The position numbers were made by a program, and so were the translations under genes. From contig JAQBPN010000007.1 of the NCBI GenBank assembly GCA_028287505.1, positions 52,120-116,119 on the forward strand: DNA of 64,000 nucleotides, read 5' to 3'. Source of the stretch: Fibrobacterota bacterium. GTDB taxonomy: Bacteria > Fibrobacterota > Fibrobacteria > UBA11236. Below are positions 42,547 to 50,874 of this stretch, in pieces (within the stretch, counting starts at the first letter, position 1; each line of letters begins with the position of its first letter). The notes under the pieces were generated by a model. That model was not told where the DNA came from, searched no databases, and saw only the letters and a program-made list of their open reading frames with translations.

Positions 42547-43551
42547 ATGAACCTTCTCATTCTGATTTTGGCCTTGCTATCGCCCGCCTTTTCCAATGTG
42601 TCGCGCACCGCCTCTCCCGGGACGGAACCGATCGTTCCGGCCGCCGCGGCAAATGCGAATGCGGATCCCGTCGCGTCCGATCTTCCCCAGGGATTGCGCA
42701 GGAAGATACTCATCATCGGCATCGACGGGTTGCGGCCGGACGCCCTGCTCTCCGGCCATGCGCCCAATCTCAAGGCCCTCATCCGGAGCGGCGCCTTCGC
42801 CTCCGACGCTTCCGCGGACAGCATCACCCGCAGCGGTCCCGGTTGGGCCAGCGTGCTCACCGGGGTCTGGCACGACAAACATCACGTTTACGACAACAAG
42901 ATCGACGCATTCAACGGCGGGGCCTATCCGGCCTTTTTCAAGCATCTCAAGGAGAAACGGCCGGATCTGTTCACCGCGTGCATCGTGAATTGGGCGCCCA
43001 TCCGCGATCGGCTCATGTCCGGCATCGACCTGGCCCTGGCGCCGGAGAACGACGATTCCGTGGCCGCGCGCGCCGCCGGTCTGCTGCTGCGCGGCGACCC
43101 GGACGTAATGTTCCTCCACTTCGACGCGCCCGACCATGCCGGCCACGAGTACGGCTTCAGCCGTTTTTCCCCGCCCTATCGCCACGCCATCGCGCGCACG
43201 GACTTCCTCATCGGCAAGGTGCTCGAGGCCCTGCAGGCCCGCCCGGGCCTTTACAGGGAGGACTGGCTCATCCTTTGCACCACGGACCATGGCGGCACCT
43301 GGCGCCACCACGGGGAGGATATTCCCTCCAACCGCAAGGTGTTCCTGATCGTATCCGGCAGCGAAACCTTGCGGGGGACCGCCATTCCCAACGCCTCCCT
43401 GGTCGATCTGGCTCCGACGGTCATGGCCTACCTGGGAATCCAGGTGGATCCGCAATGGGGATGGGAAGGCAAAGCCGTGGGATTGAGGCAGCCGGCCCCG
43501 GAAACCATGCAAGCGAAGCAGTCCGGTCCGGCAGCGCCGCCCGGAGGCTGA
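42547..43551 (+). CDS. Exported alkaline phosphatase-superfamily phosphodiesterase
   Basis: A 334-residue secreted enzyme of the nucleotide pyrophosphatase/phosphodiesterase type. A signal peptide (LLILILALLSPAFS) is followed by the metal site GIDGLRPD, the nucleophile region SITRSGPGWASVLTG, HFDAPDHAGHEYG and TTDHGGTWRHHG. All expected zinc ligands (Asp, Asp-His, His) are visible. The C-terminus is Pro/Gln-rich. The ATG at 42547 follows GGGAGGCG; an upstream reading frame exists from 42444 in another frame but lacks motifs. It is divergent from the hybrid kinase. Substrate is likely an extracellular phosphoester. Confidence 0.87.
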   Translation: MNLLILILALLSPAFSNVSRTASPGTEPIVPAAAANANADPVASDLPQGLRRKILIIGIDGLRPDALLSGHAPNLKALIRSGAFASDASADSITRSGPGWASVLTGVWHDKHHVYDNKIDAFNGGAYPAFFKHLKEKRPDLFTACIVNWAPIRDRLMSGIDLALAPENDDSVAARAAGLLLRGDPDVMFLHFDAPDHAGHEYGFSRFSPPYRHAIARTDFLIGKVLEALQARPGLYREDWLILCTTDHGGTWRHHGEDIPSNRKVFLIVSGSETLRGTAIPNASLVDLAPTVMAYLGIQVDPQWGWEGKAVGLRQPAPETMQAKQSGPAAPPGG

Positions 43552-43574
43552 TGACGCCGCCCGAAGGCTGCTGA

Positions 43575-44066
43575 TTACTCGGGGTCGATCTCGGTATCGG
43601 TCAGGGATGCGGAGGCGGCTTTGCGGCCCGGAGCGGCCGGCATGACCAGCTTCGCGACTTTGCGGATCAGCAGATCCGGCGTGAACGGCTTGGGCAGGAA
43701 ATCGGCGGAGGAATCCCCCACCTCGTCCTGCACGGAATCATTGGCGGCATATCCGGAGATGTAGAGCACCTTGATGTCCGGGCGCATCAGGCGCAGGCAG
43801 GAAGCCAGTTCGTTGCCGCTCATGAACGGAGGCATCACCTGATCGGCGATGAGCAGGTGGATGGGCCCTTGCTGCGCGTCGCTCAGGCGCAAGGCCTGGT
43901 CCGAATCGTAGGCTTTGAGGATGGTATAGCCCTGGGTTTCCAAGGTGGCCTCCACCAAGGCGCGGACGGACACATCGTCATCGACCAGGAGGATGGTGAT
44001 GCCCGGGGCTTTCGCCCCGGAGCTTGCGGTTCCAGGCGCGGGGCGATCGGGATTGAAAGGGCTCAT
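43575..44066 (-). CDS. Single-domain response regulator
   Basis: A 163-residue receiver-only regulator. It has the acidic pair and acceptor (LLVDDDVSVRA, LLIADQVMP), a conserved Ser/Thr region (YISGYAANDS) and the Lys in FLPKPFTPD. A flexible tail of 25 residues follows; there is no output domain. An ATG at 44066 lies 5 bases after the sigma factor stop; a TTG at 44075 overlapping that stop is the alternative. Co-transcription with the sigma factor suggests it regulates or is regulated by that sigma, or passes phosphoryl groups from a hybrid kinase. Confidence 0.9.
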   Translation of the reverse strand: MSPFNPDRPAPGTASSGAKAPGITILLVDDDVSVRALVEATLETQGYTILKAYDSDQALRLSDAQQGPIHLLIADQVMPPFMSGNELASCLRLMRPDIKVLYISGYAANDSVQDEVGDSSADFLPKPFTPDLLIRKVAKLVMPAAPGRKAASASLTDTEIDPE

Positions 44067-44071
44067 TCCGA

Positions 44072-45076
44072 TCAAGCCTTGAAGCGTTCGAGCTTTTGCA
44101 TGCGGGACGGATGCCGCAGCCGCTTAAGCGCTTTTTCCTTGATCTGGCGCACGCGCTCCCGGGTCAGGTTGAACCGTTGGGCGATTTCCTCGAGGGTGTA
44201 TGTGGTCTCCAGCCCGATACCGTAGTACAGGCGGACCACTTTCTCCTCCCGATCGTCCAGGCTGCTCAGAATGTCCTTCATCTCCTCCCGGAGGGAGAAG
44301 GCCGTGGTGCTCTTGTCCGGGCTTTCGACATTGTGGTCTTCCAGCACGTCTTCGAGCCGTCCGTCCTCTCCGTCCTTGACGGGGGCGTCCAGCGACATCG
44401 GGGACGCGCTGAGCTGGAGGCTTTCGTGGATCTCGTTGATCCCCACGCCCATTTCCTCGGCCAATTCGGATACGGTGGGCGCGCGGCCCAGTTTCTGTTC
44501 CAGCTTGACGCTGGTCTTGCCCATCTTGTGGATGGTTCCCACCCGGCTGGGCGGGATGTTGATCACCCGCGATTGATCGGCCAGGGACGAGAGGATGGCC
44601 TGACGGATCCACCAGACCGCGTAGGAGATGAACTTGAAGTTCATGGTCTCATCGAAACGCTTGGCGGCCCGGATGAGCCCGAGGTTGCCTTCGTTGATCA
44701 AATCGCCGAGCGGCAGGCCCTGGTATTGGTAATTGCGGCACACGGCCACCACGAACTTAAGGTTGGCCTGGACCAATGTGTTCAGGGCTTCCTTATCCCC
44801 CGTGCGGATGCGACGCGCCAATTCGGCTTCCTGTTGCAAACTCAGATTCGTGTTCTGGCTGATCTCCCGGAGGTAGGCCGCCAAGCCGGAATCGTCGCCC
44901 AGGAATTTCAGGGAGCGATCGGAGGCTTTGATCTTTTCCTTTTTCACCGGGGCCTGGCGCTTCTTCACGCCAAGACCGTTTCCGGACGCGCCGCCCGGGA
45001 TGCCTTCCGCTTCGGGCATCGTCGATTCCTCACGGGAGGAATCGCGCTGGTCCATTGAGGTGTTGAGCTCGCTCAA
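44072..45076 (-). CDS. RpoD/SigA-family sigma-70 factor, region 1.1 absent
   Basis: A 334-residue sigma factor with conserved regions 1.2 (LAAYLREISQ), 2 (GLPLGDLINEGNLGLIRAAK, FISYAVWWIRQAI), 3 (SELAEEMGV) and 4 (YTLEEIAQRFNLTRERVRQI). It lacks region 1.1, leaving a short charged N-terminal tail. Short primary sigma factors of this kind are normal in FCB bacteria, so it could be the housekeeping RpoD or a stationary-phase paralogue. The TTG start at 45076 is chosen because it follows GAGGAG by 6 bases; ATG at 45055 is the alternative. A response regulator follows immediately. Confidence 0.9.
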   Translation of the reverse strand: MSELNTSMDQRDSSREESTMPEAEGIPGGASGNGLGVKKRQAPVKKEKIKASDRSLKFLGDDSGLAAYLREISQNTNLSLQQEAELARRIRTGDKEALNTLVQANLKFVVAVCRNYQYQGLPLGDLINEGNLGLIRAAKRFDETMNFKFISYAVWWIRQAILSSLADQSRVINIPPSRVGTIHKMGKTSVKLEQKLGRAPTVSELAEEMGVGINEIHESLQLSASPMSLDAPVKDGEDGRLEDVLEDHNVESPDKSTTAFSLREEMKDILSSLDDREEKVVRLYYGIGLETTYTLEEIAQRFNLTRERVRQIKEKALKRLRHPSRMQKLERFKA

Positions 45077-45324
45077 AATGGTCTCCTCGTTAAGGGTCCT
45101 GAGGTCATGGATAATAAATTCCCTTTTCGGTTTGCGCCCGGCAAGGAATGTTTACGGTTTTTCAGGCCAAAAGAGGTTCGGCCGGGGAAACCGGCGATGA
45201 AAACGGGGCGTTTGCCGGTGATTTCGTCGGAATCTTTTCCATCGATCGGATTTGCAACGGGAAATTCCGGCTACTCCCCCTGGCCCGGATTTGCTAGGCA
45301 AGGGGGAGTCACGGGGAGGAAAGC

Positions 45325-46923
45325 TCAGGGCAAGGCGATTGGAATCGGACGCGCTCCGGCTTGGCCCGCGGGGCCCATCGGCTGGACCAGGAAAATCCCG
45401 GCGGCCAAAGGGCGGCCGGAGGCATCCTTGCGATCCCAGCTGGCCGCGCCGTTCTCCAGACTCAGGGAACGGACGGTCCTCCCGGAAGGTTCGAATACGC
45501 GCAAGGTCCCGGTCCGCAGCGGGCTTTGGAACAGGATGAGGCCGTCTCCGCCCAGGGTCATGGAGAGGGCCGCTTCACGAGGCTGTGCGTGCTGCAATGC
45601 CGTCCCCGACCCCACGAAAGGATCGCCGGGACGGATGGGAATGGTGTCCGACATGGCGCGCGTCCCGTGGAATACCTGGGTGATCTCGCTGGCCAGGCGC
45701 AGGTACCAGTCCGCCGGCAGATCCAGGCCGTCCGCATCCAGGGTCAGCCAGAACCCCTTGTCCGGGGCGTCCGAGCGCTTGGGCGCCACTTTGAACATGG
45801 CCGTGCCTTCGTCCACCTCGTCGAACATGGCGATCTTCAGGCCTTGGGCCCCGGCCGCCTTGGCATTCATGGCCTGGCGCCAGAGGAACTTCCCCCCGCG
45901 GCGCGGGATCTGGTTGGGCGGTCCCGCGTTCAGGTTCTTCCAGGAGAAGCCGGGGAAAGCCACGGGCAGGTAGAAGTTGCCGTTGAGCTTGGTCTCGGCC
46001 ACATCGGGGACGATGGCGGTCTTCTTCCAGTTGTCCACGCCGGCATCGTCGCCATAGCGGCCCACCGCCCAGGGCTGGATGGCGTCCATGGATTTGTAGA
46101 CCGCCTTCCAGGCGGGATCGGTGCGGGCGTCCTGGTTGAGCGGACGCCACCAGGACGGCGTGCCGCCCATGTAGTAGGCGCGGTACTGCGCGGCGGCTCC
46201 GGTCTTGAACCAGGAGATGAACGAGGCCGCGGCGGCGGGATCCGCGGGCGGATGGTTGTCGGTGAAGCCGATGCCCCAAATGGAGACCACGGGCTTGCCG
46301 CCTTCGTGGAGGTAACCTGGCTGCGACGTGATCTTCAACTGGTCGACCAGGTACATCCAGTCGTTCTTGATGGCGTCCGCGAAGCCCGCGTCCGAGGCCC
46401 CGGAAACATCGTACTCGATGGCGAAGGCGCGGCCGTAGAGGGCGGCCGATTTCATGATGTTCTTGAGGACCACGTCCCCGCTGGCGCGCTTGCCGCTCGC
46501 CTCGCCCACGAAGCGCTGTACGTAGACGCCGTCCAGGCCGTACTCCTGCATCCAGCGGAAATGCGCGTCCACGATGGCCGGGGTCTTGGCGGTGAAGAGA
46601 TAAGCCTGCTTGGTTCCGATCTTGAAATCGCCGGCCGGGCACAGGTCCGTAGTCTTGAATTCGCGCAGGTCCGGATACAGATCCACGGTAAGGGTTCCCT
46701 CCGCCGGCGTGCCGCGGGACCAATGGGTCCAGCCTCCGGATCCGGCCATGGGGCAATCGAACCAACCCTGGTATCCGAAGAGGACTTTGTCTTTGATGGT
46801 AGTGGCGTCCACCGCGGCGCCGGATGAAATCCCCGAGCCCACGGAAGCGAATACAAGCGCGACGAGCGCGGACCGGACTGCGCCGGCCGCGGCGTTCCGC
46901 ATCCGGTTGGATTTCTCGAGCAT
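45325..46923 (-). CDS. Secreted GH99/GH71-like glycoside hydrolase with C-terminal sorting domain
   Basis: A 532-residue exported protein. The catalytic region (about 45-400) fits the GH99/GH71-like group: LFGYQGWFDCP, HFRWMQEYGLDGVYVQRF, FAIEYDVSG, GKPVVSIWGIGF and LKIAMFDEVDEGTAMF, in which DEVDE may provide catalytic acids. The final 80 residues look like a C-terminal sorting/FlgD-like domain (LRVFEPSGRTVRSL, AAGIFLVQP), as in type IX secreted proteins. Activity on alpha-mannan or related glycans is inferred from the family. The ATG follows AGGGGG. It is the last of three hydrolase genes, with a palindrome upstream. Confidence 0.8.
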   Translation of the reverse strand: MLEKSNRMRNAAAGAVRSALVALVFASVGSGISSGAAVDATTIKDKVLFGYQGWFDCPMAGSGGWTHWSRGTPAEGTLTVDLYPDLREFKTTDLCPAGDFKIGTKQAYLFTAKTPAIVDAHFRWMQEYGLDGVYVQRFVGEASGKRASGDVVLKNIMKSAALYGRAFAIEYDVSGASDAGFADAIKNDWMYLVDQLKITSQPGYLHEGGKPVVSIWGIGFTDNHPPADPAAAASFISWFKTGAAAQYRAYYMGGTPSWWRPLNQDARTDPAWKAVYKSMDAIQPWAVGRYGDDAGVDNWKKTAIVPDVAETKLNGNFYLPVAFPGFSWKNLNAGPPNQIPRRGGKFLWRQAMNAKAAGAQGLKIAMFDEVDEGTAMFKVAPKRSDAPDKGFWLTLDADGLDLPADWYLRLASEITQVFHGTRAMSDTIPIRPGDPFVGSGTALQHAQPREAALSMTLGGDGLILFQSPLRTGTLRVFEPSGRTVRSLSLENGAASWDRKDASGRPLAAGIFLVQPMGPAGQAGARPIPIALP

Positions 46924-46947
46924 CTGATGTTCCCCCTAATCGACCCG

Positions 46948-46964
46948 GTAGCAATATCTGCTAC
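46948..46964. promoter_or_regulatory. Operator-like palindrome upstream of the hydrolase gene
   Basis: GTAGCA, spacer ATATC, TGCTAC: a perfect 6-bp inverted repeat about 25 bases upstream of the hydrolase start codon on the minus strand. It overlaps the likely core promoter region, consistent with a dimeric repressor or activator site. No T tract follows. Confidence 0.4.
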
Positions 46965-47100
46965 TCTAGGGTAAAGCCGGGAACGCTCTTTTGCACTAAA
47001 AATCTTGGTCAAAAAAACGCCAAAACGGAGGGAATCGTAACCGATTCCCGGTTACGCTCCGCTTGCATTTTGGAAGTTTGCGGGGCCTATCGGAAGGGCG

Positions 47101-48849
47101 TCAGCGGGAAGGCCCGGCGACGAACTCCCGGCGGACGACGCCGTCGGATTCCACGGTCAGCGAGGCGACGCCGCCCGCGGGAATCCGTCCCAGGGAATAG
47201 GCGCCCCCGCCGGAGAAAACGCGGGTGGCCAAGGCCCGGCCGCGCATGTCGGAAACCGTGATCTTCATCCTGTCCTTGCGGGAAGTGAGCAGGCGCAATT
47301 CGCCGCCGGCGAAGGAAACGGAATAGGCATGCGGATCGGAGGCGAAGAGTTCCCGGGCCGACTTGGGAGCGACGGCCGCGGTGGTGAAGTCCGGCGTGAA
47401 CCAGGCATCCGCGTCCAAACCGCCCTTGGCGATCAAGGAGCCGGAGGCGTCCGCGGCCGGCTTGATCCAGACTCCCGTCTTCTTGGATTGCAGGGCGAAA
47501 TTTTCGCCTTGCCGGGAAATGCGGAAGATCTCCCAGGTGCCGATGTAATCGTCCATGGGATACAGCAGGCTGTCCGAATAGACGCTCATGTATTTCCCCG
47601 AGGCCGCGTCCTTGAGGACCACTTCATTGTTTCCCAGATCGATCAGCACCAGGGATTGGGGGGACTGACTGCAGGCCGCCAGGGAGATCGCGTTGCCCTT
47701 GGCGCCCTTGTCCAGGCAGACGAAGGTGTTCTTGGAAATGGACTTGAGCTTCAGGGTGGCCTGGGTCCCCATTTGTATCGGTTCCGGGCGGGAACGTATC
47801 CCCTGCTCCACGAAAGCCTGGCGCAGCACCTTGCAGGGCCCGATGCCGCGTTCCTTGGAAGGTTCCAGGCTGGTGCCCTCGAACCATTCGTTCCAACTGG
47901 TCACCATATAGATCCGGTTCAAGCTGTCGCCGGCGGGGGCCCATTGCGGCAGGGCTTTGATATCCTTGATGATGTCCTTGAATTGCGCGTCGGAGCCGGG
48001 CAGGGGCGGATGCCCGGGCCGGAAGTCCTGGTAGTAGGGCATGATAGGCGGATGGAATACGGTTTTCTCCGCCCACTTCTGGTAGTAGGGCATGCCCACG
48101 CGGCGCTGGTAGGCGATGGCGGAATCCCCCGGCACCAACAGTCCGGCCTCGTACGAATTGTAGGAGACGTAGGAATCGAACACGCTGAAGCGGTTGCGGA
48201 TGCCGTTGCGGGCCGTGAGCGGATCGGACTGCGCGCCGATGAAAGCCTCGTCCGCCATCAGGTAGACGGGCCCGACATGGGCCTTGAGGCTGTCGATATG
48301 CTGGCTGCCGAAGTTCTTGAAGGTGCGGGTCACGTACACCAGGACCACCGGCTTGCCGTCCACCTTGAGATAGGAAGGATCGCTCCAGAAATTATCCTTG
48401 AAGTACTGGAACATCTCGATCCATGCCGCCCTCACCGCGGCCGAGTCGAAATCCACGATGCCGTCGCGCTTGCCGTCCAAGGTGTCCAATTCGCCCAGCG
48501 GCTCCACCACCATGGCGAACTTCATCTTGTTCTTGTTGGGCGCTTTCATGAACCCGGTCTTCAGGTACGTGTCGGTTACGTCCGTCTTCTTCCACCAGGA
48601 CATGAAGAACACGTCGATGCCGTAGTACGCGGCGGTGTCGATGTGCTGGATCACCACGGGCATGCTGTCGCTCTGGTAGAGGCCCAGGGTGGGCGTCAGT
48701 TGCGTGGCCAGATCCTTCCACTTGCCGGGGAAGTACCAGTTGTAATAGTACGCGCCGACCAGATCCTTGCGCTGGGGCACGGTGGGAACGGCAAAGAGGG
48801 GGACGCTCAATAGGGAGAGCAGGACTCCCAGTCGCAGGGTGTTACGCAT
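47101..48849 (-). CDS. Secreted GH99-like hydrolase with carbohydrate-binding-like domain
   Basis: A 582-residue exported protein. Residues 25-360 form a GH99-like (WbsX-type) catalytic region: GAYYYNWYFPGKW, AAYYGIDVFFMSWWKKT, KMKFAMVVEPLGEL, KPVVLVYVTRTF and VTSWNEWFEGTSLEPS, which carries a likely catalytic Glu. Residues 380-500 are a fascin- or ricin-like beta-trefoil (TFVCLDKGAKGNAISL, SGKYMSVYSDS). The last 60 residues are a short C-terminal sorting-like module. The N-terminal signal peptide is GVLLSLLSVPLFA. It is 14 bases after the GxGYxP gene and likely in one operon with it. Confidence 0.8.
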   Translation of the reverse strand: MRNTLRLGVLLSLLSVPLFAVPTVPQRKDLVGAYYYNWYFPGKWKDLATQLTPTLGLYQSDSMPVVIQHIDTAAYYGIDVFFMSWWKKTDVTDTYLKTGFMKAPNKNKMKFAMVVEPLGELDTLDGKRDGIVDFDSAAVRAAWIEMFQYFKDNFWSDPSYLKVDGKPVVLVYVTRTFKNFGSQHIDSLKAHVGPVYLMADEAFIGAQSDPLTARNGIRNRFSVFDSYVSYNSYEAGLLVPGDSAIAYQRRVGMPYYQKWAEKTVFHPPIMPYYQDFRPGHPPLPGSDAQFKDIIKDIKALPQWAPAGDSLNRIYMVTSWNEWFEGTSLEPSKERGIGPCKVLRQAFVEQGIRSRPEPIQMGTQATLKLKSISKNTFVCLDKGAKGNAISLAACSQSPQSLVLIDLGNNEVVLKDAASGKYMSVYSDSLLYPMDDYIGTWEIFRISRQGENFALQSKKTGVWIKPAADASGSLIAKGGLDADAWFTPDFTTAAVAPKSARELFASDPHAYSVSFAGGELRLLTSRKDRMKITVSDMRGRALATRVFSGGGAYSLGRIPAGGVASLTVESDGVVRREFVAGPSR

Positions 48850-48863
48850 GATTCTCTTCCTTC

Positions 48864-50618
48864 TTATCGGGCCGCCGGCGTCTCTTGCCGGGGTCCGTGG
48901 TTTGCCAGGCCGTCACCCCCGGCCTTGCGGGATATCATCGGTTTCCGGCCCGCCGCGTCGCGGAGGCCGTCCTTGGATTCGAAATAGCTGCGCGGAAGGC
49001 GGATGCCCGCTTCCGCGACCGCGGACCGGACGCCTTCGGGGCGCAGGGGCGCGCCCCCGAGGGCCACCGGCTGGCCGTACCAGACCTTGGCGGTGTTGAT
49101 GAACGCGGTGGGCAGCAGGAACACGTACTTGTTCGGGAACTTCCGGTTCAGGGAATCGGCCACCGCCTTCAGCTTGGCGTATCCCGTAGGGCCGAAATCG
49201 GGAGTGATGACCTTCTCCGCCCGGAACTCGGGAGCGGCGGGATTGGCGGCGACGCCGGCCAGATCCAGATAGACGCTGTCCGCGTTGCGGCGCTCCTTGA
49301 TGTATTCGTTGAAGAGCGCCACGCCGTTCTGGAACAGCGGCTTGGTGAAAGGCTGGCCGTAGTTGTGGAACAGGCCTTCCAGGCCGCAGGATTTGGTATA
49401 AGCGTCGTAGGCGGGAGTGGGATAGGTGGTCCACCAGATGCTGCCCGCGTGGAAGCCCGCGTCCGCGAGCCATTTCTTGTTGAGGTCCAGCCAGGCGGGA
49501 TACATGCCGGCGTTGAAGAATACCGTGTAGATGAACTGGAAACCGCAGGGACCGGAAATCAGTTCGTCGTTAGGGGTCTTGTTGGCGTAGTAATAGTCCA
49601 GCAGCACGGGATTCAGTTCCTGCAGCCCGGGGTTCAGCGCCGTGCCCACGGGGATGCTGCCGCGCGCCGGATCCTTCCACACCGAATAGATGCCGTTCTG
49701 ATCGAACTGGACGTTGTCTCCGTCGCTCCACAGGAAGCATACGTAGACCTTTCCCTTTTCCGCGATGATGGCCGGCCGGGTGGGTTGGGTGAAGGTCTTG
49801 TTGGGGAAGCTGGCCCAGAAGCTGCCGTTGGCGTAATAGTCGCTCGCCACATAGCCGATGCCGAACTTGTTGGCGACCTTGTTGGCGTGGTCCTCCACGT
49901 TGGCGTAGCCCATCAGGGACGCGCCCACGGCGTACTTGCCGGAAGAGAGGATCTTCTCGACTTCGAGGGAATCGGGGCCGGGGTTGAAGTCCAGCCAGAA
50001 CACGAAGCCCTTGGCGGCGGAAGCGTAGTCGAACAAAGGGATGCCGCGATCGTACTTGATGACGAAGACGGATTTGTTCGTGCACCCGGGCATCAGGTTC
50101 TGCAGGGCGTAATCGTAGGCGGGGATGCGCCCGGTCCAGCGATCGCGGTAATCGTCCACAGTCCCGTTCCAGGCGGGGACGCTCTTCTTCAGGGAATCCC
50201 GTAACGCGGGGGTTACGGGCACTCCGCCCTGCTGGGCCGCCGCCATCATGGCCAGGTAGAAGGACCAGTCCTTCTTGGGATCGTAGAGGATCATCTTCTG
50301 GACCCGCGACGAATATTTGACGAACAGGGTGAGCAGGCCCGTCAGGGAATCCCCCGGCACCGGGGTAACCATCTCATACGGCTTCTTGCTGATGATCAAC
50401 TGTTCCAGATCATGGTCGCGCGAGATTACGTAGGCCTCGGCGGAGGTCTGGTTGATCATGCCGGCCAGGCACAGGGCCGCGATGCGGGCGTCCGTGCCGT
50501 CCGGGCGGCTATCGAAAACGTATGCTTTGGGAGCCTCCGGCATTTTCGCGAACAGGCCGCTGGCGGACCATCCCTGATGCAGGCCCAAAGCGCAAAATAT
50601 GGCAACGACTTTTTTCAC
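48864..50618 (-). CDS. GxGYxP-type putative glycoside hydrolase, secreted
   Basis: A 584-residue exported protein of the GxGYxP glycoside hydrolase type. It begins with a signal peptide (VVAIFCALGLHQGWSA), then DSRPDGTDARIAALCLAGMI near the N-terminus, FVFWLDFNPGPDS and WSDGDNVQFDQNG, and a GxGYxP-equivalent segment SGPCGFQFIY. Its GxGYxP motif is degenerate here. The C-terminus is basic with no sorting domain. A GTG start at 50618 follows GGGGAG by 6 bases. It is first in the hydrolase operon. Function is assumed to be polysaccharide hydrolysis from the family; no catalytic acids can be named with confidence. Confidence 0.65.
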   Translation of the reverse strand: MKKVVAIFCALGLHQGWSASGLFAKMPEAPKAYVFDSRPDGTDARIAALCLAGMINQTSAEAYVISRDHDLEQLIISKKPYEMVTPVPGDSLTGLLTLFVKYSSRVQKMILYDPKKDWSFYLAMMAAAQQGGVPVTPALRDSLKKSVPAWNGTVDDYRDRWTGRIPAYDYALQNLMPGCTNKSVFVIKYDRGIPLFDYASAAKGFVFWLDFNPGPDSLEVEKILSSGKYAVGASLMGYANVEDHANKVANKFGIGYVASDYYANGSFWASFPNKTFTQPTRPAIIAEKGKVYVCFLWSDGDNVQFDQNGIYSVWKDPARGSIPVGTALNPGLQELNPVLLDYYYANKTPNDELISGPCGFQFIYTVFFNAGMYPAWLDLNKKWLADAGFHAGSIWWTTYPTPAYDAYTKSCGLEGLFHNYGQPFTKPLFQNGVALFNEYIKERRNADSVYLDLAGVAANPAAPEFRAEKVITPDFGPTGYAKLKAVADSLNRKFPNKYVFLLPTAFINTAKVWYGQPVALGGAPLRPEGVRSAVAEAGIRLPRSYFESKDGLRDAAGRKPMISRKAGGDGLANHGPRQETPAAR

Positions 50619-50834
50619 GAGGGGCTCCCCACAGCCTGAGTGATACTGAAACTAACTTGAGAGGGTGTAAGGATAAATATGAATGGCGTTATCCGTTTGT
50701 ATAAAAAGCGTCTTTCCCTTGTAGGAAATCCGCGATCATGGGTCGGAGCATCCCAAGCAACCCTATTCTCACCGTAAATCCGTGTTTACAAAGGGGTTTT
50801 CCGGCATTGCCGGCATCCGGGCGTAATCAAGATT

Positions 50835-50854
50835 CGTTCTCTCTGCAGAGAACG
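50835..50854 (-). terminator. Perfect hairpin after the tolC stop (possible terminator)
   Basis: CGTTCTCT, loop CTGC, AGAGAACG: a perfect 8-bp palindrome 20 bases after the TolC stop on the minus strand. The following minus-strand sequence (AATCTTGATT) has only a short T run, so termination strength is uncertain. A second smaller inverted repeat (CCGGC/GCCGG) lies further on. Confidence 0.5.
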
Positions 50855-50874
50855 CGCGCCCCGGCCGATACGCG

